From Lentibacillus lipolyticus (GTDB taxonomy: Bacteria > Bacillota > Bacilli > Bacillales > Amphibacillaceae): a DNA stretch of 64,000 nucleotides. Location of the stretch: the NCBI GenBank assembly GCA_004145795.1, contig SEIO01000010.1, positions 1 through 64,000 on the forward strand, in the 5' to 3' direction. Below, piece after piece: positions 9,317-17,449 of this stretch. The position numbers and the translations under genes were made by a program. Below the pieces are notes generated by a model. That model did not search any database. It saw only the letters and a program-made list of their open reading frames with translations, and was not told the origin of the DNA. Position 1 is the stretch's first letter. Every line of letters begins with the position of its first letter.

Positions 9317-9493
9317 TTATTTTTTGTTTTGCTGCGATTTTTGGTTCTGCTTTCTGACTTCTTGTGCGTTTGTTTCAGAAGCAAACTCAGTACCGTACTG
9401 ACCTTGTCCTTGTTTTGCTTGCTGGTTCTGCTGTTTTACGTGTTGTACGTTTGTGCCAGAAGCAGTTTCGTTTGGCTGTTGTTTTTTAGCCAT
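9317..9493 (-). CDS. sspE: Gamma-type small acid-soluble spore protein
   Basis: A 58-residue glutamine- and asparagine-rich protein with the gamma-SASP repeat plan. It has one full and one shortened unit (SGTNVQHVKQQNQQ; SETNAQEVRKQNQKS) joined by a KQGQGQYGTEFA linker resembling a germination-protease cleavage segment. GGAGG lies 8 nt before the ATG. Gamma SASPs store amino acids in the spore and are degraded at germination; transcription is expected from sigma-G in the forespore. It is shorter than B. subtilis SspE. A longer in-frame extension to 9604 is rejected as non-coding leader. Confidence 0.9.
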   Translation of the reverse strand: MAKKQQPNETASGTNVQHVKQQNQQAKQGQGQYGTEFASETNAQEVRKQNQKSQQNKK

Positions 9494-9600
9494 CTGTATC
9501 ACCTCCGCGTTAATTAATCTGCCCACCATACGGCTTACTATCCATTTGGAATGGCTGTTAAAATTAACTGTCGGATACATTAAATGGTAATATATTGTCT

Positions 9601-10671
9601 TCAATCAAGGTATTTCATCATTTTTTGGTGTGGTACTGGAAATGGGTAATGATCCAATTCACTGCTGCTGACAAACCGATGACGATTATCTGCCGTTTCC
9701 AAGCTGGTGGTATATGCCTCATACACTTCCAGCTGCCATCTTAAATGGGAGAAAACATGGCTGACATTTCCTTTTTTTACTTGTAATATTATGTCAATCC
9801 CATATTCCATACGGAACCACTGTTCGATATGGGCTTTTCCAATTTCATCAACAGGAACCATTGGGAATTGCCACATATTTGCAAGGAGCCCGTTCTCTGG
9901 CCGTTTTTCAATAACAATATCCCCGTTGTCGTTTTGGATCAGCAGTGCTGCATACTGAACAGTTTTTTGCTTTTTTGTTTTCGACTTGACCGGCAACTCC
10001 TGCTCGACACCTGACTGATAAGCACGGCAATAATCCTGAACTGGACAGAACATACACATCGGTTCCTTCGGCGTGCATACGAGTGCGCCTAACTCCATCA
10101 CTCCCTGATTAAAGGAAGACGGATCGTCGTGTGAAACAATTGCCGCTGCAAGCTGTTCAAATTTCTTTTTCGTGCCGGACTTCGCAATATCATCATCAAT
10201 CTTTAGAACACGTGCCAGCACGCGCATGACATTGCCATCGACAGCAGGTTCCGGCTGGTTGAATGCGATTGATAAAATAGCCCCCTTCGTATATGGGCCT
10301 ACGCCTTTCAGCGAACCCAGCTGTTTCGGATTATCCGGTACTTTTCCGTCATAAGAAGAAACAATTTCACGGACGGCGTTTTGTAAATTGCGTGCACGGG
10401 AATAATAACCAAGGCCTTCCCATGTTTTTAAAACATCCTGCTCATCTGCATATGCTAAATCATAAGGAGTGGGATATTTAGAGATAAAACGCTGAAAATA
10501 GGGAATGACGGTATCTACTTTCGTCTGCTGCAGCATGACTTCAGAGACCCATACCTTATACGGGTCCTGATCGGCACGCCACGGCAGATTACGCTTATTG
10601 GCCTGATACCATTCAATCAGTTCCTTCTGAAAACCGGATATGTTAAAATTCTGTAAAGATTTATCTGTCAT
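9601..10671 (-). CDS. mutY: Adenine DNA glycosylase MutY
   Basis: A 356-residue base-excision repair enzyme that removes adenine mispaired with 8-oxoguanine. The N-terminal half holds the helix-hairpin-helix glycosylase domain (LKGVGPYTKGAI near residue 115, catalytic Asp in EPAVDGNVMRVL). A [4Fe-4S] cluster motif C-X6-C-X2-C-X5-C follows near residues 195-211, and a C-terminal NUDIX-like domain recognises 8-oxoG. It is divergent from yfhP, as in B. subtilis (yfhQ). Confidence 0.95.
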   Translation of the reverse strand: MTDKSLQNFNISGFQKELIEWYQANKRNLPWRADQDPYKVWVSEVMLQQTKVDTVIPYFQRFISKYPTPYDLAYADEQDVLKTWEGLGYYSRARNLQNAVREIVSSYDGKVPDNPKQLGSLKGVGPYTKGAILSIAFNQPEPAVDGNVMRVLARVLKIDDDIAKSGTKKKFEQLAAAIVSHDDPSSFNQGVMELGALVCTPKEPMCMFCPVQDYCRAYQSGVEQELPVKSKTKKQKTVQYAALLIQNDNGDIVIEKRPENGLLANMWQFPMVPVDEIGKAHIEQWFRMEYGIDIILQVKKGNVSHVFSHLRWQLEVYEAYTTSLETADNRHRFVSSSELDHYPFPVPHQKMMKYLD

Positions 10672-10774
10672 TCTGATACATCCTCTATGTTACAATTAAT
10701 TCAACATTTTATGATAGTCTATATACTCGAACAGCGCATATAACCCAACGCCTTTTCAAGGAGGACTTCCGCTT

Positions 10775-11761
10775 ATGGATACAGGAACCCACATCGTCAT
10801 GGGGGTTGCACTTGGCGGTCTGGCAACATTGGATCCAGCCGTGCAACAAGATCCTGCACTGTATTCGGCTGTATTGGCCGGAACTGTCATTGGTTCTCAT
10901 GCCCCTGACTTTGATACCATTTTAAAGCTAAAGAATAACGCTGTTTATATAAGGCATCATCGTGGTGCTACTCATTCCATTCCCGCGGTCATTATATGGG
11001 GAATCTTGATTGCCGGAATTATTCACCTGCTTTCCCCTGGTGTGAGTCTGCTTCATTTATGGGCATGGACAGCACTAGCTGTAGTACTGCATGTCCTTGT
11101 CGATATCCCCAATGCCTACGGGACCCAAGCCTATCGCCCATTCAGCAACAAATGGGTGGCCCATGGTTTTATCAACACGTTTGACCCTTATATCTTCCTG
11201 CTTCACATCGGCGGCATCGTCGCCTGGCTGCTTGGTGCCAATCCCGGCTATACGTGGCTGGTCATCTACGCCGTTATCGTTCTTTATTACGTGAAACGAT
11301 ATATGGATAAACGGGAAATTGTTCGGAAAATCCAAGACCACTTTCCGGATACTGAACAAATAGCCACCTCTCCCACTATTAAACAGAATAAGTGGCGAGT
11401 TGCCATTACAACGACAAACAAATTTTATGTTGGCACTGTAAATGATGGCCACATTGAAATTCTGGATGAATTCAATCGAATTCCGCTGCCTGACAATCCA
11501 TTGTTTCGACTTGCAAAAAACGATAAAAACATTGCAGCATTCTTGTCATTTTCGCCGGTGTACCGGTGGGAAGTGAATGACTTTGATGATTATACGGAAG
11601 TTCGTTTTATCGATTTACGGTACCGCTCCAATGAACGCTACCCATTTGTTGCCGTTGCGCAAATCGATGATAATATGCGGATTTTAAATTCCTATACGGG
11701 ATGGATTTTTTCTGAGCAAAAGCTCCAAAACAAACTGGACGTTGGCGACAGCCCGGTTTGA
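10775..11761 (+). CDS. yfhP: YfhP-like membrane-bound metal-dependent hydrolase
   Basis: A 328-residue protein of the YdjM/DUF457 membrane-bound metal-dependent hydrolase family. The N-terminal MDTGTHIVMGVALGGL carries the conserved histidine, then comes SHAPDFDTI and RHHRGATHS (about residues 52-72), clusters of His and Asp that may bind metal. Five or six hydrophobic helices cover about residues 1-180 and the C-terminal 140 residues are soluble. The AAGGAGG site is strong. From memory, the B. subtilis homologue is annotated as a possible negative regulator of mutY/sspE-region genes; I cannot verify that here. Confidence 0.82.
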   Translation: MDTGTHIVMGVALGGLATLDPAVQQDPALYSAVLAGTVIGSHAPDFDTILKLKNNAVYIRHHRGATHSIPAVIIWGILIAGIIHLLSPGVSLLHLWAWTALAVVLHVLVDIPNAYGTQAYRPFSNKWVAHGFINTFDPYIFLLHIGGIVAWLLGANPGYTWLVIYAVIVLYYVKRYMDKREIVRKIQDHFPDTEQIATSPTIKQNKWRVAITTTNKFYVGTVNDGHIEILDEFNRIPLPDNPLFRLAKNDKNIAAFLSFSPVYRWEVNDFDDYTEVRFIDLRYRSNERYPFVAVAQIDDNMRILNSYTGWIFSEQKLQNKLDVGDSPV

Positions 11762-11853
11762 AAGGACGATTGATCCCATGTTGACTCCAGCGTTCAAGGA
11801 AAGCCACCTCAATGCTCGGCAACGCGCAGGCGCGGTCCTTTTCTTATCTTTCG

Positions 11854-11882
11854 AAAAAACCGGCTGGATCGCCGGTTTTTTG
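11854..11882. terminator. Bidirectional terminator between yfhP and yfhH
   Basis: AAAAAACCGGC and GCCGGTTTTTT form an 11-bp stem with a TGGATC-type loop, placed between the converging genes. Confidence 0.9.
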
Positions 11883-11908
11883 TTTATCCTCTATTGGGAA
11901 TGGCCGAC

Positions 11909-12244
11909 TTATTCCTGCACTTCATCACCAAGCAATGAGATTGGCAGTGCTTCTTCTTTTTCATACAGCTCGCCCAACAAATTCACACGATGTCCCCAGG
12001 CAAACACACCGTTTATATAGTTGATTTTGAATTTATGACCCGGGTCTCCATTCAATTCGTAAACGTGCTGCGGATTAAAGTCATCCGGATTCATCATATA
12101 GGCTATCGCAATCTGCATTTTTCGCTCATTAACCGCAACCTCACTAATATTTCCAAGCTGTTCTGCTTTTTGTGCCTTTTCTTTCAGCCGACCAACTTCC
12201 GCACGCAACTGTTCCACTGTATAATCACTATATCGATAGTCCAT
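11909..12244 (-). CDS. yfhH: YfhH family protein (DUF1811)
   Basis: A 111-residue protein matching the DUF1811/YfhH family. An N-terminal helical part (MDYRYSDYTVEQLRAEVGRLKEKAQKA begins it) is followed by a beta-barrel-like C-terminal half containing the VYELNGDPGHKFKINYINGVFAWGHRV-type segment. GGGAG lies 9 nt before the ATG. No function is established. Its position between yfhP and recX matches B. subtilis. Confidence 0.85.
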   Translation of the reverse strand: MDYRYSDYTVEQLRAEVGRLKEKAQKAEQLGNISEVAVNERKMQIAIAYMMNPDDFNPQHVYELNGDPGHKFKINYINGVFAWGHRVNLLGELYEKEEALPISLLGDEVQE

Positions 12245-12333
12245 TTATTTATTCTCCCTTCTATTTCAGTTTACATTTTAGCAATTATCTAGGAAAATAA
12301 AAATAATAATACATTACATTGGGAGGAGAAAAC

Positions 12334-12993
12334 ATGTCAACAGTAGCTATCACCGGGGCCGGCAGTGGTCTTGGCCAGGCATTGGCACTCAAATATGGCG
12401 CAAATGGCTATAAAGTGTTTTTGCTTGGACGTGACGATACAAAACTGCACATGGTCCAGAGCGACATCATCGAACAAGGCGGACTGGCAGAGGTCATTCT
12501 TTGTGATGTGCAGGAGCCTGCGTCTGTCAGCATTGCCTTTCAGCAAATTGGGGAACTGGATGTATTTATCAACAATGCCGCCATTGGCATTTTTGGACCC
12601 GTAGAAGATTACACCATTGGGGATATTGACAAAACATTGAACACCAATGTGAAAGGAACTATTTTGTGTGTTCAGTCTGCTTTGCCATTAATCCGGGCAA
12701 GCGAAGGACGTATCCTGACAATAATCTCCACTGCTGGTCTGCGAGGAAAAGTGCACGAGTCGATATACTGTGCCAGCAAATTCGCAGTCAAAGGCTTCAC
12801 CGAAAGCCTGCAAAAAGAGTGGGAGAATGATCTGCTCTCCATCACGGCGGTCTACATGGGAGGTATGAACACGCCATTCTGGGATAACTCCTCCCATGTT
12901 GCTGACCCGTCAGGCCTGAAAGGACCAGAAGTTGTCGCCGAACAAATTTTTAATGAGGATGACGGCAGGGGTGAGATTATTATCGACCAGTAA
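12334..12993 (+). CDS. Short-chain dehydrogenase/reductase
   Basis: A 219-residue classical SDR with an N-terminal nucleotide-binding TGAGSGLG motif, NNAAIG (residues about 77-82), and catalytic Ser before TAGLRG with YCASK (Tyr and Lys of YxxxK near 145-149). The start at 12334 follows GGGAGGAG; an upstream TTG is not needed. The protein is shorter than the usual 240-260 residues and lacks most of the substrate loop after the active site, so the substrate cannot be guessed. It is flanked by yfhH and recX. Confidence 0.85.
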   Translation: MSTVAITGAGSGLGQALALKYGANGYKVFLLGRDDTKLHMVQSDIIEQGGLAEVILCDVQEPASVSIAFQQIGELDVFINNAAIGIFGPVEDYTIGDIDKTLNTNVKGTILCVQSALPLIRASEGRILTIISTAGLRGKVHESIYCASKFAVKGFTESLQKEWENDLLSITAVYMGGMNTPFWDNSSHVADPSGLKGPEVVAEQIFNEDDGRGEIIIDQ

Positions 12994-13020
12994 CGATGGT
13001 GATAATGTTGCTAGAGTTGC

Positions 13021-13836
13021 TTAATTATCCAGCTCATGATCGAGGAAGGCATTGATTGCATCCAGTGTAAAACCTTTGCGATACAGTGCTTCTTTCAATT
13101 TTTGCCGAAGATTATAGCCACTTGTTTTCTGCTGATATTTCCGCAACAGTTTCTCGCCTTGCTTAACAAGTGCTTCCCATTCGGCATTGTCATCCTTTTC
13201 TTCCTGCAGTTCTTTTATGACTGCCTGAACAGCATCGCCGGTGAATCCTTTTTGCATCAGTGTGCCTTGAAGCTGCTGGAGCTGCTGCCGGAAAGATTTA
13301 TTTTTTCCACCGGTATTTAGCTTCTTCACAGCCAACTTCAATGCTTTTTCGAATTGGACATCATATGTAAACTGCTCAACTGCATCTGCGGCCAGTGCTG
13401 CATCCACACCTTTTTCCAAAAGTTCCTGTTTCACGAGCATCGGCCCTTTTGCAGCGGTGTTGATGCGCGTCCGAACAAACGCATCAGCAAACTGTTTATC
13501 ATCCGTCAGCCCTTGAGCAGCCAGTTTTTCCATTATTTTAGCAATGTGTTCCTCATCCACTTCTTTGGTTTGCAGATAGTCCCGGATTTCTTTTTTCGTT
13601 CGCATCCGGAAGCTTAAATAGTTGATGGCGAGGGAATATCCTTTTTGAAGTGTATCTTTTTGAATGAGTGCGGTGATGGTTGCCTCGTCCAGTTCCATGT
13701 CTTTGTGCAGGCGGTAATCGACAAGCACGGATTCATCCACACTGAAGCCATACCTTTCCCCTTGTCCATCCGAAAGAAAAATATTAAAACGGTCATGACG
13801 CTTTTTCTGCGTCGTAATCCGGGAGATCTTTGTCAT
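13021..13836 (-). CDS. recX: Regulatory protein RecX
   Basis: A 271-residue RecX, a modulator of RecA filaments. The central and C-terminal parts show three-helix RecX repeats (LSFRMRTKKEIRDYLQTK, GPMLVKQELLEKGVDA, YNLRQKLKEALYRKGF). The N-terminal 60 residues form the extra domain common in Firmicutes RecX (B. subtilis 264 residues). GGAGGGACC precedes the ATG. It is divergent from yfhF, as in B. subtilis. Confidence 0.92.
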   Translation of the reverse strand: MTKISRITTQKKRHDRFNIFLSDGQGERYGFSVDESVLVDYRLHKDMELDEATITALIQKDTLQKGYSLAINYLSFRMRTKKEIRDYLQTKEVDEEHIAKIMEKLAAQGLTDDKQFADAFVRTRINTAAKGPMLVKQELLEKGVDAALAADAVEQFTYDVQFEKALKLAVKKLNTGGKNKSFRQQLQQLQGTLMQKGFTGDAVQAVIKELQEEKDDNAEWEALVKQGEKLLRKYQQKTSGYNLRQKLKEALYRKGFTLDAINAFLDHELDN

Positions 13837-13936
13837 TGGGGTCCCTCCTATCCACTGTTATTGTATCACGAATACATGGCAGCGTCAGAAAGTCTTGTGC
13901 TGTTGTTTTCAAAATAAATTAAACGGGGTGAGTGAC

Positions 13937-14824
13937 ATGACGATTTTAATGACTGGCGGAACCGGTTTTGTCGGTAGACACTTAACAGAGGCATTAACGG
14001 AAGCGGGACACCACATTTATATCACCACCAGGACTCCTGAAAAACAGACAAGCACGAAACAGGTTACCTTCATCGGTTATGACTATCCTGCAGAACAATT
14101 ACCTGTAATCCACGCTGTGATTAACCTTGCGGGTGATTCCCTGTTCGGATACTGGACAGCCGCGAAAAAAGAAGCTATCCGCAAGAGCAGAATTGAAACG
14201 ACACAAAAAGTTATCCACATGTTGAAACAAATGAAACAAAAGCCCGATGTCTTTATTAGCGGATCAGCGGTTGGTTTTTACGGAACAGCGGAGGATTTGA
14301 TATTTACCGAGGAAACCAACAGGTCAGGCAATGATTTTCTGGCAAACGTTGTCACAGAATGGGAACAAACGGCAAAACAAGCAGAATCGCTTGGTATCCG
14401 GACCGTATATGCCAGGTTTGGCGTTATTCTTGGGAAACAAGGGGCACTGCCGCTTATGAAACTCCCGGTCAAATTGTTTGCTGGTGGCAGAATCGGCAGC
14501 GGGGAGCAGTGGATGTCCTGGGTCCATATAAACGATGTCGTGAACATGATTCAATTTTGCCTCAGGAATGAACAAGTCAGCGGACCAGTTAACGTAACAG
14601 CACCCAATCCGGTGCGAAACAAAGATTTCACTAACACGCTAGCCCGTGTACTGGGGCGGCCTAATTGGCTTCCGGCCCCTGCGTTTGCTATCCGTGCCGT
14701 CCTCGGCGACATGAGTATATTAATAACAAAAGGACAATTTGTATTGCCTGGAAAAGCTCAAAAACTGGGCTACAACTTTGTCTATCCAAACCTAAAAGAT
14801 GCACTATATGAAACAGAACGATAA
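13937..14824 (+). CDS. yfhF: TIGR01777-type nucleotide-sugar epimerase-like protein YfhF
   Basis: A 295-residue extended SDR of the TIGR01777 (YfhF/YfcH) group: N-terminal TGGTGFVGRHLTEAL, the INLAGDSLFG segment, SGSAVGFYGTAED (catalytic region), ARFGVILGKQGALPLM, and a C-terminal DUF1731-like tail (LGRPNWLPAPAFAIRAVLG). The start at 13937 follows GGGGTGAG. Function is unknown beyond a probable NAD(P) oxidoreductase role. A perfect DnaA box (14211-14219) lies inside the coding sequence. Confidence 0.9.
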   Translation: MTILMTGGTGFVGRHLTEALTEAGHHIYITTRTPEKQTSTKQVTFIGYDYPAEQLPVIHAVINLAGDSLFGYWTAAKKEAIRKSRIETTQKVIHMLKQMKQKPDVFISGSAVGFYGTAEDLIFTEETNRSGNDFLANVVTEWEQTAKQAESLGIRTVYARFGVILGKQGALPLMKLPVKLFAGGRIGSGEQWMSWVHINDVVNMIQFCLRNEQVSGPVNVTAPNPVRNKDFTNTLARVLGRPNWLPAPAFAIRAVLGDMSILITKGQFVLPGKAQKLGYNFVYPNLKDALYETER

Positions 14825-14901
14825 ACTGCCTCTTGGTTGGTATATTTCTCTGTTTGTGGATAATCCTATAAGTACATCCCTGGCAGAATTGAGGTGGTTG
14901 C

Positions 14902-15027
14902 ATGGGCCAAAAGCCAATTGAGCGTGAGCGTTTCTTGTCCAAGACACAGGAAGTTCTGTATCAAAAGGAATTTAGACAGGCAGATAGGGAATACAGGCGT
15001 AATTCCCAACAAAGGAACCGCACGTAA
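14902..15027 (+). CDS. yfhE: YfhE-like small protein
   Basis: A 41-residue, very basic and charged peptide (IERERFLSKTQEVLYQKEF core) with GAGGTGG 7 nt before the ATG and a strong terminator overlapping its end. It follows yfhF by 77 bp. Sequence and position resemble the YfhE family of short Bacillaceae proteins of unknown function; the family assignment is from memory. Confidence 0.7.
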   Translation: MGQKPIERERFLSKTQEVLYQKEFRQADREYRRNSQQRNRT

Positions 15028-15047
15028 GCATGCGGTTCCTTTGTTTT
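15014..15047 (+). terminator. Terminator of the yfhF-yfhE unit
   Basis: GGAACCGCA and TGCGGTTCC form a 9-bp stem, followed by TTTGTTTT. It overlaps the last codons of yfhE. Confidence 0.88.
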
Positions 15048-15121
15048 AACAGTTACGAAAAGCGGAGTAGGCCTGCATTTTCTACTATCCCCACATTTAT
15101 CCACAGGTTTTGTGCATGATG

Positions 15122-15298
15122 TTGACAAAAGCCACAGAGACCTTTACATAAACTCCACTTATCCACATCAAAATCGTGGATAAATTCAATCAGGTCTGTG
15201 GACATTGTGCATAAGTTTGTTGATTATTTGTTTTACTGCACATTTACCTGTTTATAACCCTGTGTACAATGACTGCGTGCCCATACACGCAGTTTTTT
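15122..15298 (+). ncRNA. Possible small RNA inside the DnaA-box cluster
   Basis: TTGACA at 15122-15127 is followed 17 bp later by TACATA (15145-15150), a weak -10. A terminator-like hairpin (CTGCGTG...CACGCAG, 15273-15292) with TTTTTT follows at 15293-15298. The yfhE transcript is already stopped at 15047, so this second hairpin has no obvious gene to serve. A roughly 145-nt transcript is the simplest reading, but the -10 is poor. Confidence 0.3.
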
Positions 15299-15390
15299 AA
15301 GTTGGGTGATTTTGTTATTTGTAAAACCTTTTAGGGTATCGGTACATAATAATAGTGACGGATTCGAGGCTAACCAAAGGAGGCGATTCG

Positions 15391-15600
15391 ATGGAAGTCA
15401 TCAGCATACTCAGCGAAATGGACTGGGCCGTTGTTGCTCCTCTGCTTGTGATTCAGGCAATATTACTGATCGTTGCAATAATTGACTTAATCCGTGTCGA
15501 TAACACACATGGACCTAAGTGGATGTGGACACTCATCATCGTATTTATAAACATTGTCGGGCCAATCGTCTATTTCATTTTCGGAAGGAGACAAGAATAA
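15391..15600 (+). CDS. yxlE: YxlE-like small membrane protein (PLDc_N domain)
   Basis: A 69-residue protein with two membrane helices joined by a DLIRVDNTHGPKWMW loop and ending GPIVYFIFGRRQE, the PLDc_N (phospholipase-D nuclease N-terminal) module found alone in YxlE and in bacteriocin immunity-like proteins. AAGGAGG lies 6 nt before the ATG. The next gene starts directly after its stop codon. In B. subtilis YxlE, with YxlC/D, lies in the sigY operon; here sigY, yxlC and yxlD are absent. Confidence 0.85.
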   Translation: MEVISILSEMDWAVVAPLLVIQAILLIVAIIDLIRVDNTHGPKWMWTLIIVFINIVGPIVYFIFGRRQE

Positions 15601-16509
15601 GTGGCATTGCTAACCGTCCAAAATCTTCGTAAACAGTATGACCAAAAAACAGTCGTTGATAGTATTAGCTTTCAGTTTGCATCAGGAAAATGTGTTGCAC
15701 TAATCGGGCCTAATGGCGCAGGGAAAACGACAACACTGCGAATGCTTTCCGGCCTGTTAAAGCCAAGCAGCGGCACGATTTCTTTCGCCGGAATGAACCG
15801 CCATGACGATATTCGGAAGTACATCGGATATTTGCCGCAGCATCCCGTCTTCTATAAATGGATGACTGGAAAAGAGTTTCTTGTCTATGTTGGCCGATTG
15901 GCATACATGTCCAAACAGGAAGCGGAACAACACGCTTTCCGCCTGCTGGAGCGCGTCGGCCTAAGCGAAGCTGGGAACCGGCGGATTGGCAAATATTCCG
16001 GCGGGATGAAGCAGCGGCTCGGTATCGCGCAAGCCATGATTCACCGGCCCAAACTATTGATGCTTGATGAACCGGTATCTTCCCTTGATCCAATCGGCCG
16101 GCGTGACGTATTAAACTTAATGGATGAGTTAAAACAAGATATGACGATTTTATTTTCCACCCATATCCTAAGTGATGCTGATGAAGTCTGTGATGAGCTG
16201 CTCGTGCTGCGTGAAGGAAAGCTGGTTGAATCAGGGACCATGAACGAGCTCCGCGAAACATATCAAACAGCAAAAATGGAGCTGGGCCTGGAGCGCAACC
16301 TGGCATTTTATCGGGACAAAGTAGCTGCACTTCCTGGTGTATCAGCATGCTTTATCGATCGGAACCTGCTCCATGTAAGCGCACAAGATATCACAGAGGC
16401 ACGACAAACAATTCTTTCAGCCGCTTCGGATGAGGATTGGCCATTAACTTCTTTTGCCATCAACCGGGCTTCTCTGGAAGACATGTTTATGAAGGTGGTG
16501 AATGACTAA
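15601..16509 (+). CDS. yxlF: ABC transporter ATP-binding protein YxlF
   Basis: A 302-residue ATPase of the ABC-2 type: Walker A GPNGAGKTT (near residue 38), signature YSGGMKQRLG (near 130), Walker B LLMLDEPVSSLDP and H-loop STHILSD. The C-terminal 80 residues form the usual extension for such subunits. The start is GTG at 15601, immediately after the yxlE stop, with AAGGAGAC 8 nt before it. The stop overlaps the yxlG start by one base, so the three genes form a tight unit. Probable role: powering export through YxlG. Confidence 0.92.
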   Translation: MALLTVQNLRKQYDQKTVVDSISFQFASGKCVALIGPNGAGKTTTLRMLSGLLKPSSGTISFAGMNRHDDIRKYIGYLPQHPVFYKWMTGKEFLVYVGRLAYMSKQEAEQHAFRLLERVGLSEAGNRRIGKYSGGMKQRLGIAQAMIHRPKLLMLDEPVSSLDPIGRRDVLNLMDELKQDMTILFSTHILSDADEVCDELLVLREGKLVESGTMNELRETYQTAKMELGLERNLAFYRDKVAALPGVSACFIDRNLLHVSAQDITEARQTILSAASDEDWPLTSFAINRASLEDMFMKVVND

Positions 16510-17285
16510 TGCAGTGGCTGACCCTGTTGCAAAAAGAAATGACGGAAAACGTACGAAACGTCAAATGGATTTGGGTACCACTGATCATGATCCTCATCGC
16601 CATTATGGACCCGCTTTCCAATTATTATTTGCCGCAAATCATTGATGCAGCCGGCGGGATGCCGGAGGGCGCTGAAATACAGCTGCCAGACTACCAGCCA
16701 AGTGATATCGTCATGATGAGCCTTGGGCAGTTCAGCAGTATCGGTGTGTTGATTATTGCGCTCATGACCATGGGAACGATTTCTGGAGAACGCAAAAGCG
16801 GCGTTTCTGAGCTGATTCTCGTTAAACCAGTATCTTATGTGAACTATATTAGCAGTAAATGGACAGCAGCAGTCCTCCTCACACTCGTTTCCTTTTCGCT
16901 TGGCATGGTCGCCAGCTGGTACTATATCAATTTGTTGTTTGGCGAACTTTCCTTTGGTGCTCTTATGCAGGTGCTGTTCTTTTACGGGCTTTGGCTGATG
17001 CTCGTCGTTTCGTTATCCATTTTCTACAATACATTATGCAGAACCCCTGGCCTTGTGGCATTTTTAACCATTGCTACAATTGTTCTTATGAACCTTGTGA
17101 CAACTATTTTTTCACATTTACTGGATTGGAGCCCTAATAAAATTGCTAACTATATACAGCAACTGCTAATATCCGGCAGTGTCCCTTCCGAACTGATCGG
17201 AGCAGCAATTGTTACAATTGTTATGTCTGCAGTGCTGCTAATAGCTTCGGTTTATACATTTAAAACAAAAGATATGGCTGCGTAA
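16509..17285 (+). CDS. yxlG: ABC-2 type permease YxlG
   Basis: A 258-residue integral membrane protein with about six helices (near residues 20-40, 75-95, 115-137, 150-175, 180-205 and 228-250), containing MTMGTISGERKSGVSELIL, a common ABC-2 permease motif. It overlaps yxlF by one base and is followed by a terminator. It is the partner of YxlF; substrate unknown. The B. subtilis homologue forms part of the sigY operon, where it is linked to sigma-Y control. Confidence 0.9.
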   Translation: MQWLTLLQKEMTENVRNVKWIWVPLIMILIAIMDPLSNYYLPQIIDAAGGMPEGAEIQLPDYQPSDIVMMSLGQFSSIGVLIIALMTMGTISGERKSGVSELILVKPVSYVNYISSKWTAAVLLTLVSFSLGMVASWYYINLLFGELSFGALMQVLFFYGLWLMLVVSLSIFYNTLCRTPGLVAFLTIATIVLMNLVTTIFSHLLDWSPNKIANYIQQLLISGSVPSELIGAAIVTIVMSAVLLIASVYTFKTKDMAA

Positions 17286-17317
17286 TGAAAAGGACTGGAC
17301 AAACCCAGTTCCTTTTC
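17285..17317 (+). terminator. Terminator of yxlEFG
   Basis: AAAGGACTGG and CCAGTTCCTTT form an interrupted stem just after the yxlG stop, followed by T-rich sequence. Confidence 0.75.
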
Positions 17318-17377
17318 TATCTGTCCCTGAAATGCCAACGTTCACATCTTCAGAGACGTGCTGCAATATTTAAACCA

Positions 17378-17414
17378 ATAAAAAAAGCCCCGCATCTACG
17401 TATCAGTACGGGGT
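17378..17414 (-). terminator. Terminator of the beta-lactamase-fold hydrolase gene
   Basis: On the minus strand CCCCG...CGGGG with a 16-nt loop is followed by CTTTTTTT. Confidence 0.75.
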
Positions 17415-17449
17415 TCATGCATTATCTTCTCGGGTATTTTTATATAGTA

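Larger units (their letters stand above)
14211..15269. promoter_or_regulatory. DnaA-box cluster
   Basis: Perfect TTATNCACA boxes occur at 14211-14219 (+, inside yfhF), 14855-14863 (-), 15097-15105 (+), 15159-15167 (+) and 15206-15214 (-). One-mismatch boxes occur at 15111-15119 (-), 15175-15183 (-) and 15261-15269 (-). Six lie in the 175-bp core 15097-15269, which has no gene. A perfect box is expected by chance about once in 33 kb counting both strands. The site is probably a DnaA-binding or DnaA-titrating cluster of the kind known in B. subtilis; oriC genes are absent here. Confidence 0.75.

Noticed and set aside
11779-11853. Short spore-protein-like frame between yfhP and its terminator
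   Set aside because: It has no ribosome site, ends within the terminator and shows no clear SASP motif.
15322-15360. ECF-sigma-like promoter (AAAACC...CGGTA) before yxlE
   Set aside because: The spacing between the two elements is about 12 bp, too short for ECF sigma factors.
15710-16348. 212-codon minus-strand frame
   Set aside because: Antisense to yxlF, whose ATPase motifs are unambiguous.
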